Assembly: GCA_958298945.1 (NCBI GenBank)
Contig: OY282605.1
Location: forward strand, 38,666,811 to 38,730,810
DNA from: Atherix ibis
Taxonomy: Eukaryota; Arthropoda; Insecta; Diptera; Athericidae
DNA length: 64,000 nt
Reading direction: 5' to 3'
Shown: in pieces, positions 24,840 through 36,837 of the stretch
Layout: every line of letters starts with the position of its first letter
How positions within the stretch are numbered: position 1 is the first letter of the stretch
Translations under genes and position numbers: made by a program
Notes under the pieces: generated by a model
Database searches by the model: none
What the model was told of the DNA's origin: nothing
What the model saw: the letters and a program-made list of their open reading frames with translations, nothing else

Positions 24840-26005
24840 CCATCTTCTTTATCTTCTTCATCTCCTTCATCTTCTTTATCTTCTTTATCTTCTTTATCTT
24901 CTTTTTATTTTTCTTCTTCCCATTCCCCTTCTTCATCTTCTTCATCTTCTTCATCTTCGTCATCTTCTTTATTTTTCCTTCTTCTCCTCCCTCTTCTTCA
25001 TCTTTTTCATTTTCTTTCAGTTCTTCATCTTCAACATCTTTTTCATCTTCTTCATCTTCTTTATTTTCTTCATCTTCTCCCTCTTCTCCGTCTTCTTCAT
25101 CTTCTTCATCTTCTTCATATTCTTCATTTTCTTTTTCCTTTTCATCTTCTGCTTCCTCTTTTTCATTTTCTTCATCTTTTTCATCTTCTTCATCTTCTTC
25201 ATCTTCTTCATCTTCTTCATCTTCATCATCTTCTTTTTCTTTTCCTTCTTCTCCTCCCTCTTCTTCATCTTTTTCATTTTCTTTATCTTCTTCATCTTCT
25301 TCATCTTCTTTATTTTTCCTTCTTCTCCTCCCTCTTCTTCATCTTTTTCATTTCCTTTCTATTCTTCATCTTCAACATCTTCTTCATCTTCTTCATCTTC
25401 TTCATCTTCTTCATCTTCTTCATCTTTTTCATCTTCTTCATCTTCTTCATCTTCATCATCTTCTTTTTCTTTTCCTTCTTCTCCTCCCTCTTCATCTTCT
25501 CCCTCTTCTCCCACTTCTTCATCTTCTTCATCTTCTTCATCTTCTTCATTTTCTTTTTCTTTTTCATCTTCTGCTTCCTCTTTTTCATTTTCTTCATCTT
25601 CTATATTTCCTTCATCTTCTTCTTCTTCTTCATCTTCTTCATCTTCTTCATTTTCTTCATCTTCTTCAGCTTCTTCATCTTCTTCATCTTCTTTTTCTTT
25701 TTCATCTTTTGCTTCCTCTTTTTCATTTTCTTCATTCTTTTTCATTTTCTTCATTCTTTTTCATCTTCTTCATCTTCTTCATCTTCTTCATCTTCTTCAT
25801 CTTCTTCATCTTCTTCATCTTCTTCATCTTCTTCATCTTCTTTATCTTCTTCATCTTCTTCATATTCTTTATCTTCTTCAGCTTCTTCATCTTCTTTTTC
25901 TTTTTCATCTTCTGTTGCCTCTTCTTCATTTTCTTCATCTTCTTCATTTCCTTCATCTTCTTTGTCTTCTCCTTCTTCTTCTTCTTCTTCTTAATATGCT
26001 TCTTC
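24840..26005 (-). repeat. GAAGAT array with higher-order units
   Basis: This is the largest of the three purine arrays, with purines on the minus strand. Beyond the 6-bp unit it has a higher-order pattern. A block TATTTTTCCTTCTTCTCCTC followed by CCTCTTCTTCATC and TTCATCTTCAACATC occurs at about 24970 and again at about 25313. The long Glu/Asp/Lys or Phe/Ile frames on both strands come from the repeat itself. Confidence 0.85.
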
Positions 26006-26320
26006 TTCTTAACCATCTTTCATGTTCCATGAGTAAAGCAGGAAAACATTCAATCTTCCGCCAACTTCTGCGGTAAACAATCCTAACTAGCAGACCACAC
26101 CCTCATTACTCCTCGCACATATTTGCAACTACTTGGTCCTGCTTCTAACCAGCACCATCCAACACAGATAAGTCCATTTGCGAACAGTCAGTAACCAATT
26201 ACAAGCTAGTTATCCTAACTGTTGATAGTAAGGCCAACCTAAGCATCTACTATATTCTGCGGTGATAGCACCTGGGATTTTGTCATTCTTCAGCTCCACT
26301 CTTAAGACTGTAACTATGGG
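24840..26320 (-). repeat. Dispersed repeat family, copy C, with GAAGAT array
   Basis: Read on the minus strand, the 5' part (26320-26020) holds TTACAGTCTTAAGAGTGGAG, CAAAATCCCAGGTGCTATCA, TAGGTTGGCCTTACTATCAA, ACTAGCTTGTAATTGG, TTACTGACTGTT and CATGGAACATGAAAGATGG. Matching blocks occur in copies A, B, D and E. It runs straight into the purine array. The 3' block found after the array in A and D is not seen here, so copy C is truncated at its far end. Confidence 0.6.
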
Positions 26321-28455
26321 GGCGCGATGTATTTAAGAGTAACTAAATTTAAGCATATGCAAGTTGGTATTCAAAGAAGCTTACTAGCTCACAAACGTTA
26401 ACGCATTTGTACTATTCTTTCGTCAGACTATTATTAGAAAATGCCTCTTACGACAGACTTAAACATTTCTTTTCTTCCATTCGCCTTCTATTCGTCTTAA
26501 AATCTGCTTTGTGTTATTTTAGTCGAATCCTTAATGGTTGATGAATATTTCTCAGGTTTAAAGTCTATGAGACAAAATAGTAATAATGCAAAAAAAATAA
26601 CAATAAAAGAGTTTTATTTTTAAAGAATTAAAGCGTTTTTATTGTAGTAAAAATAATTTTGAACAATAGAAAAATAAATCCATTTTATGTTAAAGAAATC
26701 CAAATTATTTTTCATGCTAGATTTGAATTTCATTACCATTTTTTTAAAATCCTTTCAAAGTGGTTATTACAATAAGGATAATATAGTCTATGTTACATTT
26801 GGTACAAAATATTCATTTACAAAATCTGTACCTGAATTGTTCTGTAATAAATATATTTCATGTAATTCCCATGGACAATGTACTATTCTAAAATGAATTA
26901 ACTTCTATGATAACAGAGTATTAAGACGAATCCCGATTATCAAAGTGTTCATATTTTTATATGCATTTTCATTGCTTGAATAGAGGATACAAGTATATAG
27001 TCGTAAAAGTTAAAGTGTTTCTACCTATAATAGCTCGTCGGCTTTGAAAGTGTGTAGAGGATTCATACTCTCAAATGATGGTGGAACATGTGAATTTTGG
27101 ATTTTGAACACCGTGCAAAGTACTCATATACTCGTGAAACAATTTCTGTAAAGCATCCTTTTCAAGTTAATACTTGACCCGGTGTTCGCATTCATGAAAC
27201 TTTTCTAATAAATTACAAAGCTAAAAGGCATATTTGAATGGAATACCGTACGTAAGACCACGACGAGCTAACTGGGCTTAATATAAAAACGAGTTGAATT
27301 GAATGGAAAGGACTCTGGTCCTGTGTTCGTACATGTTTGCCGTGAGCCTGTACTAGTTCGTATTCAATCGTTTGGGAAAATATTCGTTGCAGGTTAGGTT
27401 TATTTGCGATTTATTCGAAGGTCATGAATATTAAAAGCATCCGAAAATTTCATTATTATTTTAGAATATCCTTTCGTATATTTTTCGCATTTTTTTCCTG
27501 TCGTCCCTGCATAAAGTAAAGTTATGGTACAAAGAGTTCGCTTTTATCTTAAAGTCTGCTGTTCACACTTAGCCAATGTTTTTAGTATCAATAATTTCTG
27601 TGTTATTCCTAATCGGTGAGCAGATAGTATTCTACTCAACATTAGTGCACGATTTATGTTTTAGGTATCAGGATATGATGTTGTGAAAAGAAAAATTATT
27701 AACTACAAAAATAAATTTGAATTTTTATCCAATTTCGACTTGTTCTCTTACCTGTAATTATCTAAGTTTTTATAGCATCGTAAATAATAAAAAGCGAAAT
27801 TGATTTTCTCGATAAAAACTTTGACTTGAATAATTCCTATAATTATGCAAAAAAACATGTACGGATATACGATTTTTACTTTATTTTCCATTTGTTCAAT
27901 TTCGAAATTAACTTTGATTTGTTTATGGTTATTTTTATTACTTTTATTTAAATATTATTAATAATTTTATATTTATGATATTTTTCAAGTAATATTTTAT
28001 ATTCATATTTACTGAGGAACAATTAATTGGTTTTTTTTTATATACGTTTTTATTGAAAAGCTTTTTACTACAATACTATTTTTATATATAATTTGTTTTT
28101 ATTATCAGTATATAATAATTATTAGCTTAGTACCATGTTCGGAATTTTGATGAAAAAATTAAAAATTTACTATAAAATATTAATAAAGCAACATTTTATT
28201 ATTTAGTATTTTATATAAAAATGATATCCTTAATTTTATATTATAGAGAATATAGCAAAAGTTTTAAAAATATTTTTTTTCTTTTGCACTATTGTATGGA
28301 AATTGAAATCATTTTTGAGACAAAATCTGAATAAACTTACTACTTAAGGCCCAGCACACGTTGCAATGCTTCTTTAAATTTTTTGTAATTTGTTTGTAGT
28401 ATGTACAGCGCATACTAAGCAGACACATTTTAATGAACAAAATAATTTGCAAAAT
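26321..28455. other. AT-rich intergenic DNA, no gene recognised
   Basis: Only short frames are present, such as 69 codons at 26687-26896 on the plus strand, without recognisable motifs. No terminal repeats or LINE blocks were found. Confidence 0.5.
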
Positions 28456-28572
28456 TTATAGTTTTGATAGCAATTTCGTTGTAAATTCTTTGCCGTTTTC
28501 TCCTGTGGCCATTATAGCCGTATCATCAGCAAATTGTATTGCTTTCAAACATTCCTGCAGGAGGGATATTTT
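28456..28572 (-). mobile_element. LINE RT fragment with FADD box (downstream half)
   Basis: The minus strand reads LQECLKAIQFADDTAIMATG, the catalytic box of a jockey-like reverse transcriptase, followed by ENGKEFTTKLLSKL. Its upstream half lies at 29900-30340 on the same strand. The ~1.3 kb between them is repeat copy D, so one RT sequence has been split by an insertion. Confidence 0.75.
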
Positions 28573-29890
28573 TAGGTATAGATCCGTACTATATAAGTAG
28601 CCTAAGGATCTCGGCTGGTTTAGCAGTGCCAGGAAATTACTAGTTTCCATACTAGTACCCACAAACTACTCTTAAAACTAGAATTAACTGGAACCACGGG
28701 ATTCGGGAAACTCACGGAGGTTTGTTCGCCGTGCCCGGCCAAGAAGAGCAGACTTTGGCTGAAACATGGATGGCTGTGGCTGTTACCTACATTGCAGGTA
28801 CAGCTGAAGGATGATAGTCGAGGGTTAGGTAGGCTTTACTATCAACAGCTCGGGTACTGACTGTTAGCAGATTGACCTTGCTCATGCATGGGGCACGAAA
28901 CATGGTTAAGAAGAGGAAGCAGATTATGAAGATGAAAAAGATGGAGACGATAAAGAAGCTGTAGAAGATTAAGAAGATAAAAGAGGTAAAGATGGTGAAG
29001 AAGATGAACAAGATGGAGAAGATGAAGAAGATGAAGACGATGAGGAAGGTGAAGTAGATGCGGAACATGAAGAAGATAAGGAAGATAAGAAGATACGAAT
29101 ATTGGAAAGATGAAGAAGATGGGGAAGATAAATAAGATGAAGAAGATGAAGACGATGAAGAAGATGGACAAGATGAAGAAGGTGAAGAGGGTGAAGAAGA
29201 TAAAGAAGATGAAGAAGACGGAGACGATAAAGATGGTGTAGAAGATGAAGAGGACGAAGAAGATGAAGAAGATGAAGAAGATGAAGAAGATAAGAAGATG
29301 GGAAAAATGATGAGAATGGTGAAGACCAAAAATATGAAGAAGATGAAGCAGATAAAGAAGATGGTGAAGATAAAGAAGGTAAAGAAGATAAGAAGATAAG
29401 AATATGGAGAAGATGAGGAAGATGAAGATGTTGAAGATGATGTATAAGATGGAGTAGATGAAGAAGATGAAGAAGATGAAGGAGATGAAGAAGATAAAGA
29501 AGATGAGGATTATGAAGAAAATAAAGAAAAAGAAGCAGAAGAAGAAGAATAAGAAGATCAAGAAGATGGCGAGGATGAAGAAAATGAACAATTTTAAGAA
29601 GATAATAAAAAAGTTGAAGAAGAAGAAGAGAAGAAGAAAAAGAGGGAACCTGCGTGAATAATACATGTATGAAGTGGCCCAAGCAAGATATAAAAAAATA
29701 TTGCATTGGATTGAAGCGTGCTAGAGTATCGATTGAGATTCATGCAACTACCTGGATCTGGTGACCTGAGCTAGCAAAATCCATTACTTAACTTGACTAA
29801 TTTGCGCGTCGATTAGGCGTATCTAAATTCCTATGATAACAGGCGACCCCTGGTATTATATCTAACGATAGATAGAGTACTTTAAATATC
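28573..29890 (+). repeat. Dispersed repeat family, copy D, with GAAGAT array
   Basis: Copy D begins near GGTATAGATCCGTAC and shares GCCAGGAAATTAC, CTCTTAAAAC, GATGGCTGTGG, GTACTGACTGTTAGC and CATGGTTAAGAAG with copies A, C and E. The purine array (28911-29640) follows. After the array come GATTGAAGCGTGCTAGAGTA, CGCGTCGATTAGGCGTATC and CCTATGATAACAGGCGACCC, matching copy A after its array. It sits between two halves of a LINE RT, which marks it as an inserted unit. I could not identify a target duplication. Confidence 0.7.
28911..29640 (+). repeat. GAAGAT purine-rich array inside copy D
   Basis: Imperfect GAAGAT/GATGAA repeats with purines on the plus strand. More variants (GGA, GAC, GCA) are present than in the array at 2195-2965, so this array is more diverged. 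The long Lys-rich frames and the Ser/Leu/Phe-rich frames on the opposite strand are products of the repeat. Confidence 0.85.
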
Positions 29891-29899
29891 ATGACACTA

Positions 29900-30340
29900 A
29901 TACTTTCTTAAATAGGCACATTGCTTGTGTACAAGATATAAAGCATTGGTCCAACAACACTACCTTGGGGCACTCTAGGTTTGATCTCCTTTAATTCGGA
30001 GATAGCTCTTTCTTGTTTTATTCTGAAGTATCTTTCTAAAATGAAGGATTTTAATATATCCTCTTATTATGTTGAGATAAGTTTTTTTAGTTTGTGGATT
30101 AATTCTTCATGCCAGACTTTTTCAAAAGCTTGTGCTACATCCAGAAAGATAGTATATCAAACTTTCTTTCCCTTAAGTGCTCTTTTTATAATATAAATAC
30201 TTGATCAATTATGGAATGCTTTTCCCAAAATTGGTGGTCTGATATAAGCCATTTGATGACCTGTAAGTATTTGGGTAAGACGAATACGGGTCATTGGTTA
30301 GTAGCTTTAAGTATGTAATAAGACGACTTTGGATGGATTC
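29900..30340 (-). mobile_element. Jockey-like LINE RT fragment (upstream half)
   Basis: The minus strand reads FWEKHSIIDQVF (30240-30190), then a shifted frame with FLDVAQAFEKVWHEELIHKL (30150-30095), then KEIKPRVPQGSVVGPMLYIL and YTSNVPI (30000-29925). These are the RT fingers and palm of a jockey-clade LINE. The next block, FADD, is found at 28540, beyond repeat copy D. A few stops interrupt it, so it is dead. Confidence 0.8.
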
Positions 30341-32871
30341 ACAATTAAAAAAGAAATTTTTTCTATGATGATAAGCAGCAGCTAGTTAATTTCTGTGCTG
30401 AAAACAAAACTTTTAAAAATAAAAATAAACCAAATATTTAAATCTAAAATACTTAAAGTAAAAATTACGCTCTTCTAAAGATATTCTTAAATATTTTTAT
30501 TCACTGAAAAATGCATTTAATATGCGTAGAAAATAAACAACAGAGTTGAAACGGATAATATCCTTTATATTTTTATGATAAAAAAAAAATATTTTTAGTA
30601 ATTAAAAAGGAAGTCTTTTTCTTAAAGTAAATTTACTTTTAGGGATTAAACTTCTATTTAGTGGTAGAAATAAATTGTAAAGAAATGAAAATAGCAAAAA
30701 AATTCAATAGGTTGACAAACAAAAGTCACACTGAATACATTTTTGAAGGAAAAAAATGGTAAGAGAGGAACAGGGCTGGATTAAAATATTGTTTTGGCAG
30801 CCAGAAGTCCTTGTTTCGACAAGGAAAACTTTTTGAACGATGTGTTTGGCGATTTTGTTTTTTTCCCTTATTTTTTTTTTTTTTTTGGGGAGAAAAAATG
30901 TTAACAACTGGATTCCGTTCAGTGTTTGTTGTCACTGGTGAGATGCGATATGATTTTACCACCAAATACTTACTATCGTTGAGGCTAGAGTTAGAACGCA
31001 TGTCCAATGAAAAGTGGGGAAAAATCCGTCTGCCGATAGCACTTTTACCTTAACTGCACAGTATAAACCCATCATTTTAACTTTTCCTCAATTCTTTTCG
31101 AATTCTACCTCATCGCAAACTGAACTGATAAACTGAAAGATTTTAGAATTTCAGTTTTAGTTCTATTACGGATTCCGATCCATTCAGATTCGTTTTTTAG
31201 CGAAAGGATATTTTCTAAAGTATTCAATTTTTGTTGAAAAACGCAATAATAATCGACTATAGTTTTAGGTCAATTGAAACGGTTTTCATTTGAAAAATTT
31301 CAATTCAACTATTTTAGTTTCAATTAAAATAGAAGAACTTTAATAGTAACTTTTTTTTAAGGATTTATTTTCGAAACGATTTTGATTGAAAAAAAAAATA
31401 TATTATGCCGGTTGTGTTTGAATAATCAAAGAATAAGTGACCCGAATAAACCTTAGATGGGGAAAAATTTCTAAACTAGAATCCTTTGAAAGTTATTATT
31501 GATCATTAAAAGTTATTAAAAAATATCGGGAAATAAATTATGTCACATGTACTTTAAGTAATTTTTTCTTTTAATCTTTTTTTTTTTGGTTCATTTTCAA
31601 TTATTTTAAATTAAATTAAAAAAGAAAAAACTTTACTTTAATATTTTTAATTATAATTTAAAATTTGTCAATTCTACTTGAATGACTTGTTTTGCGTATA
31701 TTTTGTGCAAGGTGCAAAGTGTGGTTTTCAACTCGGTTTTTCTTTTTTTTTGGTTGTGTTAAATAATAAACTTAAATAAGAAAACATAATCTTTTAGCTA
31801 AATTTGCATTAATATTTTATTATAACTCATAAAAAAATTAACTGTCTTTTTCTCAAAAATAAAAATTTTTTTTTTAAAACAGTTTGAAATTAATGAAATT
31901 TTCTAGCATTAAAAATTTTGTGAGTGTAATTAAATTAATGCAATTTGCTTATTGTTGCTAATACAGCGCGAGTATAATTTTTTAGAATAATGTGAGTAGA
32001 CAAATTATACAATAAATTTTTAAATTTAAATATTAAGAACCATCTTTTCTTTAGATACTATCAACTTGATAATCATTTTGATGATAGTCGTAAATATGGG
32101 ATTGAACATAATTGAATTTTTTTTTTTTTTTTTTATGTTGCTATATTTTTATAGTAAAAAAATACTAACTACTCTTTAAAGTCCTTGAATTTAAATTAGA
32201 CATAAACAAAAAAATACTATGAATTTGCTTATTAAGTAAAAATTGTATATTTCATAATACAAATGACAAAATACAGAGAAATTTTTAAAGACGCTAATGT
32301 AATTGCTCATAAAATATTATTTAGATTAATTATGGTAGCTGATTTTTAATTTCTAAAAACAAAATTACTTCTATTATAGCCATTAAATGGATTAACAAAA
32401 TTAATTGGATAGGACAATGCTGTCTAATATATTTTTGGATGGATTATAAAAATGACCTCGTTTGTTCCTTTACTTTATAAAAATTATAGCATTTTATTAT
32501 AAGAATATTTGTTGGATCCATCTGGACTTTGGAATCATTTTCTCTCCATTTTTTTCCATTATTTTAATGATATTAAATTTGTTGATATATTTTCTAAAGT
32601 TGAAAAATTGATTATTAATTTTTTTTTTATTAAAAATTAATAAATAAATTATGAAGAATTGGTGAATTTAAATAAATAGTAAAAAGGATTCATTGAGAAA
32701 AGAGAAGAATTTTGAGTTTTTCAAAATATTTAAAGTGTCAGTATTAATTGCGATATAAAATAAAGTAGAAAATAAAAATTTAAATTTATTGTAAATAAAA
32801 CTGAAAATAAATTTTTGCATAAGAAAATTATTTATAATATTAAATTTAAAAATTAATATTATAATATAAAT
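30341..32871. other. Very AT-rich intergenic DNA, no gene recognised
   Basis: Long A and T runs dominate. An 80-codon plus-strand frame at 30811-31053 (with LFERCVWRFCFFPLFFFFFW) contains a low-complexity stretch and no known domain. I do not call it a gene. Confidence 0.5.
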
Positions 32872-32910
32872 GGTGGTGGGGGTGGTTGTGTGGTGGGTGG
32901 TGGGTGAGGT
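32872..32910 (+). other. G-rich patch with quadruplex potential
   Basis: Within very AT-rich DNA the plus strand has a G/T-only run containing GGTGGTGGGGGTGG and GGTGGGTGGTGGGTGAGG. Runs of two to five Gs separated by one to four bases fit a two- or three-tetrad G-quadruplex pattern. Whether it folds is not known. Confidence 0.6.
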
Positions 32911-32914
32911 ATAT

Positions 32915-33665
32915 AAAATAATTTCAAAAATTATATTTATTTTTTAGGTTTTTTTTTAGAAAATATTCAATTTATTTTGTTTTAAATATTTTTAAGGAAT
33001 TTTTTCATATATTTTTCTTTATTTGAAAGGATTTTTGGAAAATTTAAGAATAGTTTTTTGCAAGGATTTTATTTGATTTTTTGACATTAATATTATCCTT
33101 TTTAAAGTAATGTTGCTAAGGTAATGTTGCTTCTCTTCGTAGCAGGCTTTAAGTGGAATCGCCTTCAACTCCTTGCTTACACTTCTTTGGTATTTTCTTC
33201 AGTACCAAAAAATTTCCTTTAAGGTATTTTAAGAACTAAACAAAGTCAAATTATTTATAATATTAAAATTAATGCTGGGTTAAGCTATATAAAAAAATTT
33301 TTAAAAATATCATATTTTTTTTAGGTTTTTTTTTTTAGAAAATTTTCAATTTATTTTGTTTTAAATATTTTGAAGAAATTTTTTCATATATTTTTCTTTA
33401 TTTAAAATGATTTTGTGGAAAATTTAGACTGATTTACAATTTTTTTTTTGCAAGGATTTTATTTAATTTTTTTACATTAATATTTTCCTTTTTAAAAGTG
33501 AGCTCCAGCCGGCAGTTGTTACTCGACTAAGGCTATGTTTTCAGTTATTGTAGCAGTGCTGGGAGGCTTCAAGTGGAATCGCCTTGATCTCCTTGCTTAA
33601 ACTTCTTTGGTATTTTCTTCAGTATCAAAAAATGTCCTTTCAGTTGTTTTAAGGAATAAACAAAA
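32915..33665 (-). repeat. Direct duplication of mariner-related 3' segment (units 1 and 2)
   Basis: Unit 1 (about 32915-33240) and unit 2 (about 33288-33665) share long blocks. These include TTTAGAAAATNTTCAATTTA, CATATATTTTTCTTTATTT, GCAAGGATTTTATTT, AAGTGGAATCGCCTT and TTCTTTGGTATTTTCTTCAG. On the minus strand the shared AAGGCGATTCCACTTGAAG block corresponds to mariner C-terminal coding sequence (LKAIPLEA). The two units lie head to tail about 370 bp apart. Confidence 0.7.
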
Positions 33666-33719
33666 TATCATACGGACTAAAATCAGGCAGAAAAGAGTGA
33701 AGGGGGGAGGTGCTGAGGA

Positions 33720-34415
33720 ACGAGAAGCATCATTTTTTTTTCTCAATAAAAACTCATTGACAAGGAAAGCATCATCGAGCATCCAAGTATCTTTATCTTC
33801 TTTAGAGTAGTTTCCTTGGCCGGCTATGCATCGGTGGAGGCGTTGTTTTAATTTTTCGTAGGCCTTCAAGTAGAAGCGCCTTCAGCTCCTCAGTTACAAT
33901 TTTTGGTATTTTTTTTAGGTGTTTTTTAATTTTAAGGATGATAAAATAATTATCTTTTTGATTTTAAAGAAGCTCCTCGATTATACAAAAATTATAATTT
34001 GTTCAGGTATTTTTTTTTTTATCTTAAGAAACAAACAAAATGCCACATGCATTTAGAGCAGGTGGGTAAGAGTGAGCTAAGAGGGGAAGGAGGTCTTGGG
34101 CTGGAAGAGAAGAATTATTTTTTTCAATAAAAATTCGTTGATGGGGAAGGTTGTGAGATACATGGCGTTGTTATCGTGGAGCATCCAAGTGTCTTTATCC
34201 TCTTCAGAGTAGTTTCCTTGGTCAGCATCGGTAGAGGAGTTGTTTTAATTTTTGGTAGGCCTTCAAGTAGAATCGCCTTCAGCTCCTCAGTTACACTTTT
34301 TGGTATTTTTTTTAGGTGTTTTTTAATTTTAAGGATGATAAAAAAATTATCTTTTTGATTTGAAAAAAGCTCCTCGATTATACAAAAATTATAATTTGTT
34401 CAGGTGTTTTTTTTT
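33720..34415 (-). repeat. Direct duplication of mariner 3' end (units 3 and 4)
   Basis: Units at about 33735-34020 and 34110-34415 are very similar. Both hold GAGCATCCAAGT-TCTTTATC, AGAGTAGTTTCCTTGG, TCAGCTCCTCAGTTACA and AAGCTCCTCGATTATAC. The minus strand of unit 3 encodes AYEKLKQRLHRCIAGQGNYS, then KEDKDTWMLDDAFLVNEFL, the C-terminal end of a mariner-like transposase. The element body and the catalytic residues are absent. Together with units 1-2 this makes four tandem copies of a transposon tail. Confidence 0.75.
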
Positions 34416-36305
34416 TCCTAAAAAAAAATGTAGAGGGCTCTTGTGAGGTCAGACCATCGATTAATATGAAAGCTGATAGGTGAGGCCTTTCATCAGTTTT
34501 AGACGCCTCCCTTTGCGTCGATCGGCTTCCACTGATTTTTACCACCCCCATCCTCCTCCTCTCCCAGAAATTCTTTATGGCAACTTTACATAAGTTTAGC
34601 TCACAGATCCGCTAAGGTTAACAAAAAATTTTAAGCATATTCACGATCTAAATTTTGGTGTTATAATTCTTTATAGGATCGTGTAGTTACCGGAGGAGTA
34701 CGAAACTTCTACTAAATCTCTAGGGGGACCTAATGTAAAAGCTTGTTTTATGTTAATCTTATATTTCTCTGGCAGTTTTCATATAATTTCCCTTTATAAT
34801 TTTTATTAATATAATATTTCTAGCATTATTGATATTCTATAATTAATATTTCCATTTTTCTTTCTTTCTAAAAGTAAAGAACTTTCTCTTTAAAAGTAAT
34901 TATTTTTTAAATTTAAATTACCAATAAAATAACTGAAAAATATATATATAATATGTGTGTTAAGTAAGAATTGATAATAAAAATAATTAAATTTATTTTT
35001 AATATCAAATTTTAGTAATTATTATATAATAAAATATTTTGCATTTAATTTTTATGGTAAATTTTTTAGTCAAATTTTATATTTTAAAATCAAATTTATA
35101 TCGTAAAATAAAAATATAAATATAAAAAGTTATATTTTTCATAATTTTATATTTTATATTAAAATTTAATAAACAATTTACTATAAAAATATTTTGCAAT
35201 AATTTTTTTGTAAATAATAAAAATGCAAATTTTCTTCAGCAAATATTTTAAGAAAAAAAATCTTTTTAATTTTTAATTAAAAACATTAATTTGAGAAGGA
35301 AAATTGAATACATATTTTCAAAGAGTTAATATTAAATTAAATTTCTTAAATAAAATTTTATATTAACATAAGTCATCTTTTGAAAGAAGAAAAAAATATC
35401 TTTTATAGACAATAGACAGTGTTGAGTGGCGAGTTTTAGTTTATAAAAGACACATAAGATTTTTGCTTTCTAGAAGAGCTTTTTTTTTATAGTTAAATTA
35501 ATTGCAAAATAATATACAGTTTATTAATTAAACTATTCTTTTCATTTTGCTTTTAATATTAAGTATTAATAAAAATTCTTCTTTAATTCCAAATACAACG
35601 AATTTTTTTATTAAATTCTGTAAAGAAACAAACTTACAATTTTTCACTTAAGAAAAATTTATTTAAATCCGAAATTATAATAAAGTTAATAATATTTTTT
35701 TAATTTTTAGAAAATAATATATTTTTTACTCTTAAAGAAATAATATAAATTTTATGGTATTAAGTATGATTAGAAGCAAATCAAAAGTATATTCGCACGA
35801 ACCATTACAATCGGGTCTATTTTGCTAATTATTGTATTTGCGATTTCGATTAATTATGGTGACTGATTTTTAATTTGTAGAAACAAAATTACCACTCTTA
35901 TTTATGGTTGAATAGATTGGATTTAGAACAATAATTACAATGGAAACTATAAGACTTTTGGCCCCTAATGTGTTTGACATAATTTACTAATAGGATTTCC
36001 CTTTTGCTAAGAATAAATTATCGCTTCAAGGATATTCTTTAAGACTAACATTTGTTCGAAGTAGGCATCTTCTATCAAATAATGTACGATTGTAATTAGA
36101 ATAATTGCCTATATCTAAGAGTATTTTTTATTTTACTTTATATTTTTTGTTCTTATTATTTTAAGATTCTATTTATTTATAATTTTGATTATTGAAATAT
36201 AATTTCTACAAGGATTATTGTTTAGTTGATTAAATCAAACAGTATTCGTTAAAACGATATTTTGTTTTTGTTTTTTATTAATAATTTAGACATCTATAAT
36301 TTCTA
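34416..36305. other. AT-rich intergenic DNA, no gene recognised
   Basis: A less AT-rich part at 34430-34740 has no usable frame. The rest is dominated by A/T runs and small inverted AT repeats. No gene or element was recognised. Confidence 0.5.
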
Positions 36306-36309
36306 CAGA

Positions 36310-36830
36310 TAACAAGGAGAACATGAAGGAGAATCCCCATCGATGGTACTTCAACTATTACACTTAATTGTGCTAACCTTTAATTAACTTAATAAGTATC
36401 GTGTTCATTAAAAGATAAATCTCCTACAAGAAATTGGGATGATATGCTAAATGAGCATGCAACTTTTTATAACGAGAAACATCTAATTCATAAAATGAAG
36501 CATTCAGAATTTTATGAAGGATTTTTGACTGAAATGATTGGATACAACAGGAGCTAGAATGCTAAGTGGAACCCCACAATTCTAGTCTATAAGTCCAAAT
36601 AGGTTTTAAATACTGTATTAATAATAAATATTTTGCTGTGAGTTATAAGCTTTGAACGTGAGTCCAACAGTCTGTGTAAGTGTTTGTACTATTGGTTCAC
36701 TTGAAATAGTTTAAGTGTCTTCTATGTATATCAGGTCAATCAATGTGGACCTAAAAATACATTTGCGCGAATAATTTTTTCTTCAATTTATTTTACTTTC
36801 CACTTCGAGTGTCGTTACCTTATCCAGAAA
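36310..36830 (-). mobile_element. Jockey-like LINE 3' part, duplicate 2
   Basis: The minus strand contains LKPIW-TYRLELWGST (about 36605-36560) and later YKKLHAHLAYHPNFL (about 36470-36425), C-terminal blocks of jockey ORF2 across frameshifts. The whole segment repeats at 36838-37390 in the same orientation, sharing CCCATCGATGGTA-TT, AACTTTTTATAACGAG and TTTTACTTTCCACTTCGAGT. Confidence 0.7.
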
Positions 36831-36837
36831 TATAAAG

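Noticed and set aside
25017..26032. Acidic Glu/Asp-rich and Lys-rich open frames up to 131 codons
   Set aside because: Same reason: products of the GAAGAT array, with no conserved non-repetitive part.
28787..29706. Ser-, Leu- and Phe-rich frames up to 274 codons on the minus strand
   Set aside because: Opposite-strand reading of the purine array in repeat copy D; three overlapping frames are open at once.
30811..31053. 80-codon plus-strand frame as a possible gene
   Set aside because: It has a phenylalanine run from a poly-T tract, no domain and no gene context.
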